Positions 17,873-25,575 of a stretch of DNA of 64,000 nt are shown here, in pieces. The notes below the pieces were generated by a model, which was not told the DNA's origin, ran no database searches, and saw only the letters and a program-made list of their open reading frames with translations. The stretch covers positions 153,177 to 217,176 of the forward strand of contig CAJXOG010000005.1 in NCBI GenBank assembly GCA_913057775.1, given 5' to 3'. Within the stretch, counting starts at the first letter, position 1, and each line of letters opens with the position of its first letter. The translations under genes and the position numbers were made by a program. The stretch is from an uncultured Fodinibius sp. (lineage in GTDB: Bacteria > Bacteroidota > Rhodothermia > Balneolales > Balneolaceae).

Positions 17873-20758
17873 ATGGATATATCTGCCCAAGTCTCCATTC
17901 CCAACATTCATACCAACGACCAAACCCGCCGCCTGTATGCCAACGACGCTTCCAGTTATGAAGAGTTGCCCGAAGGCGTAGCTTTTCCGGAATCGCAACA
18001 TGATATTGCCAAACTTGTGCAGTGGGCTCGTAAAAACGGCAAGAGTATTACCGCTCGGGGGGCGGGAACCAGCCTGGCGGGACAAACAACCAGTGGTGGC
18101 ATTGTCATGGATGTGGGTCGTAATATGAACCGGATCATCGAGATCAATGAAAGTGAGCAGTTTGCACAGGTACAGCCGGGGGTCATTCGCGATACCTTAA
18201 ACCGAGAAGCGGACAAATATGATCTGCTTTTTGGTCCCGATACGGCCACTACAAATCGCTGCATGATCGGCGGGATGATCGGCAACAATTCCTGTGGAAT
18301 TTTTTCTATCAAACATAAAACAACGCGGGAACATATTCTTGAGATCGATGCTGTTTTGAGCGACGGATCCCGGGCTATCTTTAAGCCCCTTACCGAAACC
18401 GAACTTACTGCAAAGATGGAGCTCGATACGCTCGAGGGACACATCTATAAAGAAATAGTTACGCTTGTTCGCGAACACCGTAATGAGATTTTAGAAAACT
18501 ATCCCCATCCCGAAATTATTCGCCGTAACACTGGTTATGCCCTCGATCGCCTATGCGAAATGCAGCCATTCAACCCTCAGGGTAGAAAATTCAATATGGC
18601 TGAATTGCTTTGTGGCAGTGAGGGCACTTTGGCCATGACCGCATCAGCAAAACTAAACCTCGTGCCTCGTGATTCTGAATCCATCATTTTAGCGCCCCAT
18701 TTTTCAACCATTCGAAATGCCCTTGAAGCCACGGTCGAAATTGTGAAGGAAGATCCCGCCGCCGTTGAATTGGTTGATGATATTATCCTCAATGCAACAA
18801 AAAGTAATATCGAACAGCGTGAAAACCGCTTCTTTTTGGATGGGGACCCCAAAGCGATTTTGATTGTGCAGTTTGACGGTGATGATGCTGAGAAGCTTCG
18901 CCAAAAAGCTGAAAAGCTTTCCAAAAAATTACAGAAGATGGAAATCAGCGATGCTACCCCCATCATCACAGATGATGATAAAATTGAGCGCGTTTGGAAC
19001 TTGCGTAAAGCAGGCTTGGGACTATTAATGGGACTTGGCTCGGAGGGTCGGACTCCTACTTTTTGTGAAGATACAGCTGTGCGCGTTCCTGATCTGCCCG
19101 ACTATATTGATGACTTCCAAAAGATATTGGACAAACACGAAACTGACTGCGTGTTTTATGCCCACGCCTCGGTTGGAGAGCTGCACTTGCGTCCGGTGAT
19201 CAACCTCCAAAAGCCGGAAGAGATTGAAAAGATGAAATCAATGGCGGGCCAAATTGCCGATCTCGTGCGCAGCTATCGCGGATCGTTATCCGGTGAACAT
19301 GGCGATGGACGTGCACGCGCCCCGTATATCGAAAAAGTACTTGGTTCTGGAATGATGCCGCTGCTCAAAAAAGTGAAGCAGATCTGGGATCCTGGACACA
19401 TTTTTAATCCCGGCAAAATCACCGATCCCAAACCGATGGAGCAGGATCTTCGGTATTCTCCATCTTATCAGAAGCCCAACGTAGATACCCACTTTAACTG
19501 GCGCAAGGAGGAGAGTTTTGCTGATGCGGTAGAGCTTTGCAACGGGGCGGGTGTTTGTCGAAAACTGTCAGAAAGTGGCGGTACAATGTGTCCCAGCTAT
19601 ATGGCTACCAAAGAGGAAAAGGATTCGACCCGTGGAAGGGCAAATCTGTTTCGGCAGCTCTTTTCAGGCAAGCAGAAAGAGGCTTTTCAATCCGAGGAAC
19701 TGAAGGATGCCCTGGATCTATGTCTAAGCTGCAAAGCCTGTAAAAGTGAATGTCCCGCCAATGTGGATATGGCAAAAATGAAAGCCGAATTCATGCAGGG
19801 ATGGCATGAGGAATACGGGATATCGCTGGGCGAACGATTCTTTGGCCAGGCGGCCAAACTCTACCCTCTGGCTTCTTTGTTTCCAAGACTTTCAAACTGG
19901 ATGATACGTCAGCCCGTTACTAAGGAGTTACTACAACAGTTTTTGGGGATCGACAAGCGCCGTGATTTGCCTACATTTGCAAAGGAAACTTTTATGGATT
20001 GGTGGAATAACCACAGAACCCGTTCGATGGCACATTCAGCCAGTGGACGAAAAGTCCTGCTGCTCATCGATATTTTTACTAATTATCACGAGCCGGAAAT
20101 AGGAAAAGCAGCCGTTCAGTTTTTAGAAAACCAAGGTTATGGGGTCATTGTCCCCAATTTTCATGAGGTGGGACGTCCACAAATATCCAAAGGGATGCTT
20201 AGCAGTGCTAAAGAAATCCTGGATACTAATTTACCCAAACTGTCTATCTTCGCCGATCAGGGAATACCTATTATCGGCCTCGAACCCTCGGAGATTTTGA
20301 CTCTTCGTGATGAATACCTCGACTTGTGTGACGAAGACCAGGTTCACTCAGCACAAAAAGTAGCTGATAGCAGCTATACCTTTGAGGAGTTTGCCGCTGA
20401 TATTCTGGCAGACTCTTCTGTATCCCCAAAAAATAAAAAAGTATTTGTACACGGACATTGCCACGCCAAATCACTCATTGGCAATTCAGCTATCCGCAAA
20501 ACACTGGAAGGTGCCGGCTACGAGATTGAAGTTGGCGATACCGGCTGCTGTGGAATGGCGGGCAGCTTTGGGTATGAAGCCGATCACTACCAGGTATCGA
20601 TGAATATTGGAAAACAACGTTTGTTCCCTGCCCTCCAAGATCTCCCAGATGAAACTCTCGTTTGTGCCCCGGGATTTTCGTGCCGTCATCAGATTAACGA
20701 TGGCGTTGGAGTAGAGGCCTTTCATCCCGCCCAGCTGCTCGCTGAAGAATTGGGCTGA
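17873..20758 (+). CDS. FAD-linked oxidase / Fe-S 2-hydroxyacid dehydrogenase (GlcD-GlcF fusion, YdiJ-like)
   Basis: 961 residues from the ATG at 17873 (MDISAQV...). An upstream TTG at 17855 is unlikely to be used. Domains in order: FAD-binding type 4 (about 30-250, with ITARGAGTSLAGQTTSGG and IGGMIGNNSCG); FAD-oxidase C-terminal domain (about 260-530, ending in SGEHGDGRARAPY); an Fe-S region with two cysteine clusters (CNGAGVCRK...CPSY and CLSCKACKSECP); and C-terminal CCG-type cysteine motifs (HGHCHAKS, DTGCCGMAGSFG). This architecture is shared by D-2-hydroxyglutarate and D-lactate dehydrogenases. Context beside lhgO favours D-2-hydroxyglutarate, but that is inference. Confidence 0.9.
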   Translation: MDISAQVSIPNIHTNDQTRRLYANDASSYEELPEGVAFPESQHDIAKLVQWARKNGKSITARGAGTSLAGQTTSGGIVMDVGRNMNRIIEINESEQFAQVQPGVIRDTLNREADKYDLLFGPDTATTNRCMIGGMIGNNSCGIFSIKHKTTREHILEIDAVLSDGSRAIFKPLTETELTAKMELDTLEGHIYKEIVTLVREHRNEILENYPHPEIIRRNTGYALDRLCEMQPFNPQGRKFNMAELLCGSEGTLAMTASAKLNLVPRDSESIILAPHFSTIRNALEATVEIVKEDPAAVELVDDIILNATKSNIEQRENRFFLDGDPKAILIVQFDGDDAEKLRQKAEKLSKKLQKMEISDATPIITDDDKIERVWNLRKAGLGLLMGLGSEGRTPTFCEDTAVRVPDLPDYIDDFQKILDKHETDCVFYAHASVGELHLRPVINLQKPEEIEKMKSMAGQIADLVRSYRGSLSGEHGDGRARAPYIEKVLGSGMMPLLKKVKQIWDPGHIFNPGKITDPKPMEQDLRYSPSYQKPNVDTHFNWRKEESFADAVELCNGAGVCRKLSESGGTMCPSYMATKEEKDSTRGRANLFRQLFSGKQKEAFQSEELKDALDLCLSCKACKSECPANVDMAKMKAEFMQGWHEEYGISLGERFFGQAAKLYPLASLFPRLSNWMIRQPVTKELLQQFLGIDKRRDLPTFAKETFMDWWNNHRTRSMAHSASGRKVLLLIDIFTNYHEPEIGKAAVQFLENQGYGVIVPNFHEVGRPQISKGMLSSAKEILDTNLPKLSIFADQGIPIIGLEPSEILTLRDEYLDLCDEDQVHSAQKVADSSYTFEEFAADILADSSVSPKNKKVFVHGHCHAKSLIGNSAIRKTLEGAGYEIEVGDTGCCGMAGSFGYEADHYQVSMNIGKQRLFPALQDLPDETLVCAPGFSCRHQINDGVGVEAFHPAQLLAEELG

Positions 20759-20854
20759 GAAAAATTTCATTCCAGAGGCAACCCTCATAACAAAACTGCT
20801 GTATAGGTAAGAAACGACCTTCAGCAATCTAATCACAATTATGGGGAATTTATT

Positions 20855-21289
20855 ATGCTAATAAGTAATCATCGTAATGTACTTTTAACTGTTATAGTAT
20901 CATTATTTTTGGTTGTCGCAGGATGTGGCGATTCAAGTACTGATCCCGGAGACGGAAATGACGATAATAACAATAATAATCAAACGGCAAACTTTTCGAG
21001 TGGATCCATTGCACCCGGCGGAACCTTTAGCTACACCTTTGAGGAAGAAGAAACGGTTGATTATTACTGCACAATCCATGCACCGAATATGACGGGTCAA
21101 ATTACCGTGACGAGTAATGCAGAAGCGGTTGATCGAGACACTGTTTCGATGGAAAACAACCAATTTGTACCCGAAAACCTTGAGGTAGCACCCAGCACCG
21201 AGGTGATATGGGTTAACAACCAGGATCACGATCATGATATACAAACGGGTACTCCTTCATCGAATGGAAATGACGACCCGAACTATTGA
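20855..21289 (+). CDS. Cupredoxin-like lipoprotein with swapped half-domains
   Basis: A 144-residue lipoprotein (lipobox VVAGC, Cys24) with an acidic Asn/Asp-rich linker to about residue 43. The remainder holds the two halves of a plastocyanin-type cupredoxin in reverse order. First comes the usual C-terminal half (GGTFSYTF...DYYCTIHAPNMTGQITV, with Cys72, His75 and Met79). Then comes the usual N-terminal half (MENNQFVPENLEV...EVIWVNNQDHDHD, with His125/His127). All expected copper ligands are present, so a circularly permuted, functional type I copper site is plausible. The start may also be at another upstream codon, but the signal peptide fits well from here. It stands alone, convergent with the rhodanese gene. 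Confidence 0.75.
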   Translation: MLISNHRNVLLTVIVSLFLVVAGCGDSSTDPGDGNDDNNNNNQTANFSSGSIAPGGTFSYTFEEEETVDYYCTIHAPNMTGQITVTSNAEAVDRDTVSMENNQFVPENLEVAPSTEVIWVNNQDHDHDIQTGTPSSNGNDDPNY

Positions 21290-21369
21290 TTTGAGTTGAG
21301 GACAAAACATGACTCCAAACTAAGCTCATTTACATCTGCAGGCTTCTATTCTCCCGCTTCCCTTGCTTT

Positions 21370-21403
21370 GAGGTTGGGTGCGCAAGCATCCAACCTCTTT
21401 TTT
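21370..21403. terminator. Bidirectional terminator between cupredoxin and rhodanese genes
   Basis: GAGGTTGGGTGC pairs with GCATCCAACCTC around a short loop and is followed by T6. The gene on the opposite strand ends just beyond it, so it may serve both. Confidence 0.8.
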
Positions 21404-21410
21404 ATGTCTA

Positions 21411-21785
21411 TTATTTTTTGGTAGGATACCCAGCTTCCGTCCAGGATCGAAATCCGCCGGCCAGTGATTGTACGTTTTGATACCCCATTTTCTGCAAACT
21501 ATCAGCCGCCAGGGCCGAGCGATAGCCGCCCCCGCAATACAGTACAATTTCTTTATCCGTATCGGGATACTCTTCCTCAATATCACGCTCCAAAATTCCG
21601 CGACCGAGATATTCGGCCCCCGCAATTCGCGCATTTTGGCATTCATCCTGTTCGCGAACATCTAATAAGACAAAATCCTCATCAGACTTCTGTTTTAGAC
21701 GTACTTCTTCGGGATCTATTTCCTCAATTCGATTTTTAGCATCGTCGACAAGCGTTACAAAACGATCAGAGTGATGTTTCCCCAT
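21411..21785 (-). CDS. Rhodanese-like sulfurtransferase domain protein
   Basis: A 124-residue single-domain rhodanese. The family pattern is visible as VLLDVREQDECQNARIAGAEYL and the active-site loop is YCGGGYRSALAA with nucleophile Cys84. The first 25 residues form a helical lead-in (TLVDDAKNRIEEI) seen in other small rhodaneses. It is cytosolic, as there is no signal peptide. Such proteins carry persulfide sulfur, and the specific acceptor is unknown. Confidence 0.9.
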   Translation of the reverse strand: MGKHHSDRFVTLVDDAKNRIEEIDPEEVRLKQKSDEDFVLLDVREQDECQNARIAGAEYLGRGILERDIEEEYPDTDKEIVLYCGGGYRSALAADSLQKMGYQNVQSLAGGFRSWTEAGYPTKK

Positions 21786-21878
21786 AAATACTCTTTATGC
21801 AGTGATTTTTTGGAATTAAACAAGCTGATTCCACTAATTACACTTTCAAACAATCTAATATCCGTAACGAACAGCAAC

Positions 21879-23591
21879 TTAATTTTTAAAGGTATTCTTG
21901 TTAATCAATTCCTGAGCACTTTCGAGGGCCGCTTCCGTTATATCTTCGCCGCTCATCAGCGTTGCCACTTCGGTTACATGCTCATTTTCATCCAATGGAA
22001 TAATGCGCGATACCGTTCGCCCCTCCTGTTCCACTTTCTGCACTTTATAGTGTTTATGGGCCTGACTGGCAATCTGCGGCTGATGGGTAATCGCAATAAT
22101 CTGGCATCGCTCTGACAGGCGTCGCATGGTTCGTCCCACTTTCTCAGAAATTTCGCCGCTGATTCCGGTATCAATTTCGTCAAAGATCATTACCGGCAGG
22201 CTCTGCTCTCTGGCTATGATAGATTTGAGTGCCAGCATTACCCGGCTGATTTCTCCACCGGAGGCAATCTTCGCCAGCGGTTTCGGTTCTTCGCCTTTAT
22301 TGGTGGAAATGTATAATCGTATCTCATCGCAACCGTGTTCGGTACACTCCACCGGCTGACCGTCAACTGTGATCCATCCCTGCGATTCCGAGGTCACCAT
22401 CCAATCAACGCGTACCTCAAAATTTGCGTGCGGGATTCCCAGCTTGCTCAACTCATCCTCAATCTGTTTGGAGAGCTGCTCTCCCACTTTCACACGAACC
22501 TCATGCAATTCTTTTGCTTTCTCAGCCAACACATCAGCCTGATCATTAATCTGCTTCTCCAGCTTCTCAATCTCAAGATCAAAATTTTCTGCCAGACTCA
22601 ATTCTTTTTTGATCTCATGCAGATATTCAATCAGCTCTGGAATGCTGCGATGATATTTTTTCTGCAGGCTATTCAACTGATTCTGACGCTTGCGCAACTT
22701 CTCCAACCGGCTGGAATTGAACTCAATCTTACTGCGGTACCGTTCGGCAAACTGCACCGTCTCCCGAATACTGATACGCGCTGACGAAATCTCCTCTAAG
22801 TAGCTTTCAAACTCCGGCTCAATACGGGCGATATCCTCGAGGTGCAGTTTAATCTGGTTCAGCAATTCCATCACATTTATTTCATTGTGATCGCCCATTT
22901 CCACAATTGCTCCTGCTTTTTGATCGAGCTCCTCGGCATTATCCAGCAGATGTATTTCCTCTTCAAGCTGTTCTTCTTCCTCCGGATCGAGCTCTGCATC
23001 TTCAAGCTCCTCAACCTGGAATTGATACAGCTCCACTTTTTCCTGTAACTCGGCTTCTCTTTTTTTCAAGCTGCGCAATTCCTTGCGAAGCCCCACCATC
23101 TCTTGATACGATTTTCCGTAGGCTTTTAATGCCGGCTGTACTTCAGCAAAACCGTCGATAACACCGCGGTGATTTTCTTCCCTAAGCAACATCTGGTGAT
23201 CGTGTTGGCCATGTAAATCCACCAGGTAATTTCCCACCTGTCGCAATACTGAAATATTTACCGGTGTGTCGTTGATAAATCCTCGGCTGCCCGATGAACG
23301 TATCTCCCGTCTGAGAATAAGCTCCGGACGTTTCTCAACAGCATTTTCTTTGAGCAGTTGATTGACCTCTTCGTATTCTCCTACTTCAATGATCGCTTCG
23401 GCAATGGCTTTACTGGCCCCCTGGCGGATCACTTCCGTATCGGCACGTTCACCTAAAATCATATTCAGGGCCCCAACAATAATTGATTTACCCGCCCCGG
23501 TTTGACCGGTTAGAATATTGAGCCCTTCCTGAAAGGAGACTTCCAGCTCATCGATCAGTGCAAAATCTTTGATATATAAGGATTGTATCAT
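21879..23591 (-). CDS. recN: DNA repair protein RecN
   Basis: A 570-residue SMC-like ATPase of recombinational double-strand-break repair. The Walker A motif GQTGAGKS is at residues 29-36, in the standard N-terminal position. A long coiled coil spans about 155-370. The C-terminal half of the ATPase carries the ABC signature region (KIASGGEISRVMLALK) and the Walker B IFDEIDTGISG. Length is normal for the family. The gene is monocistronic; a TACTTTTAG element 24-32 bases before the start is a possible promoter -7 box. Confidence 0.96.
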   Translation of the reverse strand: MIQSLYIKDFALIDELEVSFQEGLNILTGQTGAGKSIIVGALNMILGERADTEVIRQGASKAIAEAIIEVGEYEEVNQLLKENAVEKRPELILRREIRSSGSRGFINDTPVNISVLRQVGNYLVDLHGQHDHQMLLREENHRGVIDGFAEVQPALKAYGKSYQEMVGLRKELRSLKKREAELQEKVELYQFQVEELEDAELDPEEEEQLEEEIHLLDNAEELDQKAGAIVEMGDHNEINVMELLNQIKLHLEDIARIEPEFESYLEEISSARISIRETVQFAERYRSKIEFNSSRLEKLRKRQNQLNSLQKKYHRSIPELIEYLHEIKKELSLAENFDLEIEKLEKQINDQADVLAEKAKELHEVRVKVGEQLSKQIEDELSKLGIPHANFEVRVDWMVTSESQGWITVDGQPVECTEHGCDEIRLYISTNKGEEPKPLAKIASGGEISRVMLALKSIIAREQSLPVMIFDEIDTGISGEISEKVGRTMRRLSERCQIIAITHQPQIASQAHKHYKVQKVEQEGRTVSRIIPLDENEHVTEVATLMSGEDITEAALESAQELINKNTFKN

Positions 23592-23614
23592 AGCCGTCGG
23601 TAATTAATTAGGTC

Positions 23615-23623
23615 CTAAAAGTA
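23615..23623 (-). promoter_or_regulatory. Putative -7 element upstream of recN
   Basis: Minus-strand TACTTTTAG preceded by TTTTTTG, 24-32 bases before the recN start. It is similar to elements before ahcY and lhgO. Weak evidence. Confidence 0.25.
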
Positions 23624-23736
23624 CAAAAAATTGTACACGGATTAACGTCATTATTAATCTAATACAACCCTCTGTATCTCCCTTTTCTAAGGTAGAATAT
23701 TCTACAGCTGAAAATTAAGTCAGCCATTATTCAATT

Positions 23737-24102
23737 TTAATCCCTTTCTTCAAACTTCTTAACCCATCCCTTAATACTAAAGAGTACATTAAACATATCA
23801 TTCTTTACTTCTGAATCATCGAAACGAATGACAGTTAACCCCAATTTCTCAAGCCAAGATTGTCTCTCCAAATCCTTAGTTAGTTTATGCCTGTGAGTTT
23901 CGCCGTCAATCTCTATTATTAATTTCAATTTACTGCAATAAAAATCTACTATATAATTTCCAATCGGCTTTTGCCGCATAAATTGGTATCCATATACTTG
24001 TCGTTTCTTTAGCTTATCCCATAGCAACACCTCTGCTAATGTACTATTATTCCTTAAATTTCGGGAGAGCTGTTTTAGCTTCGGATTGTAATAAATTTTC
24101 AT
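23737..24102 (-). CDS. DUF559 endonuclease-fold protein
   Basis: A 121-residue protein of the DUF559/Vsr-like restriction-endonuclease fold. It shows the family opening (LRNNSTLAEVLLWDKLK), the RQKPIGNYIVDFYC strand and the catalytic-type LIIEIDGETH motif (D...ExD). Such proteins are common stand-alone genes in environmental bacteria, and their substrate is unknown. The gene is followed on its 5' side by a short element with a perfect CCCCCTTTATAAAGGGGG palindrome (24168-24185). That association recurs in other genomes and hints at a mobile or repeat-linked gene. Confidence 0.85.
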   Translation of the reverse strand: MKIYYNPKLKQLSRNLRNNSTLAEVLLWDKLKKRQVYGYQFMRQKPIGNYIVDFYCSKLKLIIEIDGETHRHKLTKDLERQSWLEKLGLTVIRFDDSEVKNDMFNVLFSIKGWVKKFEERD

Positions 24103-24167
24103 AGTTCTCTCATGTTTTTAAAAGTAGGGTTCTCCATAACTCTCTATGATTTAAAGAACCAAAAAAT

Positions 24168-24203
24168 CCCCCTTTATAAAGGGGGAACTCAAGGGGGTTG
24201 TTC
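24168..24203. repeat. Palindromic CCCCC...GGGGG element near the DUF559 gene
   Basis: CCCCCTTTATAAAGGGGG is an 18-base perfect palindrome, followed by AACTCAAGGGGGTTGTTC. It resembles the dispersed element often seen near DUF559 genes. It is present once in this window. Confidence 0.5.
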
Positions 24204-24213
24204 ATTGGTCTAA

Positions 24214-24330
24214 AAAATAAAAAAGGCCCCCGTTTTAGCGGGAGCCTAATTTGTTTGTAGCCTCAAGGTATCTATCTTAATGAACAGTCACTAGTAAGAC
24301 CCCTAAGGAAGGCAATCCTTACAAAATAAT
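24214..24330 (-). ncRNA. Candidate small RNA with its own terminator (unidentified)
   Basis: On the minus strand AGGCTCCCG-loop-CGGGGGCCT (24224-24247) is followed by a run of T (to about 24211), a strong intrinsic terminator. No minus-strand gene ends there, because the flanking gene 24388-25404 is on the plus strand. The roughly 100 bases upstream of it contain another stable hairpin (TAAGGA/TCCTTA near 24304-24322) and a longer imperfect pairing. An orphan terminator plus local structure suggests a short non-coding RNA of about 105-115 nt. The size would suit 6S-like RNA, but I cannot confirm a family. The 5' end is a guess. Confidence 0.4.
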
Positions 24331-24387
24331 TTCAGGAATTTTGTAATTTCTTAAGCAATTAACTTAAATCTTCATTTAAACGATCTG

Positions 24388-25404
24388 ATGTCCAATAATA
24401 ACAGCGACCAATTTCAAGAATATCATCTGGAAGTTCCGGAAGAAGATACCTCGGGCACTCGTTTAGATAAATATCTGGCGTCGAAAATTGAAGATACCTC
24501 GCGGACAAAAATCCAGGAAGCCATAAAGGAAGGATACATAACCGTTAACGGAAAAGAAGAAAAAGCATCCTATCCCGTGGAAGCCAGTGATGTTTTAGAT
24601 GTCCGCATCCCCATCCCAAAACCGCCCGAAGCAAAACCCGAAGAGATGCCGCTGGATATTGTCTATGAGGATGATGATTTACTGCTCGTTAACAAAAGTG
24701 CCAATATGGTGGTTCATCCCGCGAAGGGAAACTGGACCGGTACCCTCGTTAATGGACTCATGTGGCATACCGATGAGCTTTCGGAACCGGAAGAAGATAC
24801 CGTTCGACCCGGTATTGTCCACCGGCTGGATAAAGACACGAGCGGGCTTCTTGTTGTCGCCAAAAACGATAAGACGCATCGCATCCTCAGCGAATATTTT
24901 CGAACCAAAGATATTGAGCGTACTTACTGGGCCATTGTATGGGGTACTCCGGATGCAAAAGAAGAAACCCTTACGGGTGCCATCGGACGGGATCCGCATA
25001 ACAGAAAACGGATGGCCGTAGTCCCGGATGATGAAGGCAAAAGTGCCACCACCCACTACAAGGTGCTTGAATATTTTGACCATCTGACTCTGCTCGAACT
25101 AAAACTGGAAACCGGCCGAACACACCAAATTCGTGTACATCTTGCCGATAACAACCTGTGGGTTTTTGGGGATCAAAAATACGGCGGAGATTCGGTACGG
25201 TACGGACCCAATACCGGAAGTCGAAAACAGATGTTCCAAAACCTTTTCGCCTCACTGCAACGACAGTGTTTGCATGCTAAAACACTGGGATTTGAACATC
25301 CCTCCACGGGAGAAATGGTTGAATTTGATTCCGATCTGCCTGGAGATTTTCAACAAGTCTTGGGGATGCTTCGACAAAATTGTAAGCCCACACATATTTA
25401 TTAA
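24388..25404 (+). CDS. rluD: RluD-type 23S rRNA pseudouridine synthase
   Basis: A 338-residue RluA/RluD-family enzyme. The S4 RNA-binding domain lies at about residues 20-80 (TRLDKYLASKIEDTSRTKIQEAI). The catalytic domain follows, with the active-site loop HRLDKDTSGLLVVAK (about 144-158, catalytic Asp in RLD) and the C-terminal LETGRTHQIRVHLA motif. In E. coli RluD modifies helix 69 of 23S rRNA. Assignment to RluD over RluA/RluC rests on the S4 domain plus length, so the exact target sites are inferred. A hairpin terminator is shared with the convergent metalloprotease gene. Confidence 0.9.
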   Translation: MSNNNSDQFQEYHLEVPEEDTSGTRLDKYLASKIEDTSRTKIQEAIKEGYITVNGKEEKASYPVEASDVLDVRIPIPKPPEAKPEEMPLDIVYEDDDLLLVNKSANMVVHPAKGNWTGTLVNGLMWHTDELSEPEEDTVRPGIVHRLDKDTSGLLVVAKNDKTHRILSEYFRTKDIERTYWAIVWGTPDAKEETLTGAIGRDPHNRKRMAVVPDDEGKSATTHYKVLEYFDHLTLLELKLETGRTHQIRVHLADNNLWVFGDQKYGGDSVRYGPNTGSRKQMFQNLFASLQRQCLHAKTLGFEHPSTGEMVEFDSDLPGDFQQVLGMLRQNCKPTHIY

Positions 25405-25508
25405 GTATTTAGCTCGCAAGATTAAATAGTCAATAATGTTCCTCAAAGTAGATCCTGAAATAAATTTAGGATGACATCTGGGTTTTACAAAGGCTCCTCT
25501 CATATAAA

Positions 25509-25542
25509 AAAGCCTGTTACCTCACTAAGAGATAACAGGCTT
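25509..25542. terminator. Bidirectional terminator between rluD and the metalloprotease gene
   Basis: AAGCCTGTTACCTC pairs with GAGATAACAGGCTT (one mismatch). A and T tracts on either side suit both convergent transcripts. Confidence 0.8.
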
Positions 25543-25575
25543 TCGGAGATATTTACTACGAACCATTTATTATTA

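Noticed and set aside
22335..22784. 149-codon open frame on the plus strand
   Set aside because: Antisense to recN; low-complexity hydrophobic sequence arises from the complement of its coiled coil.
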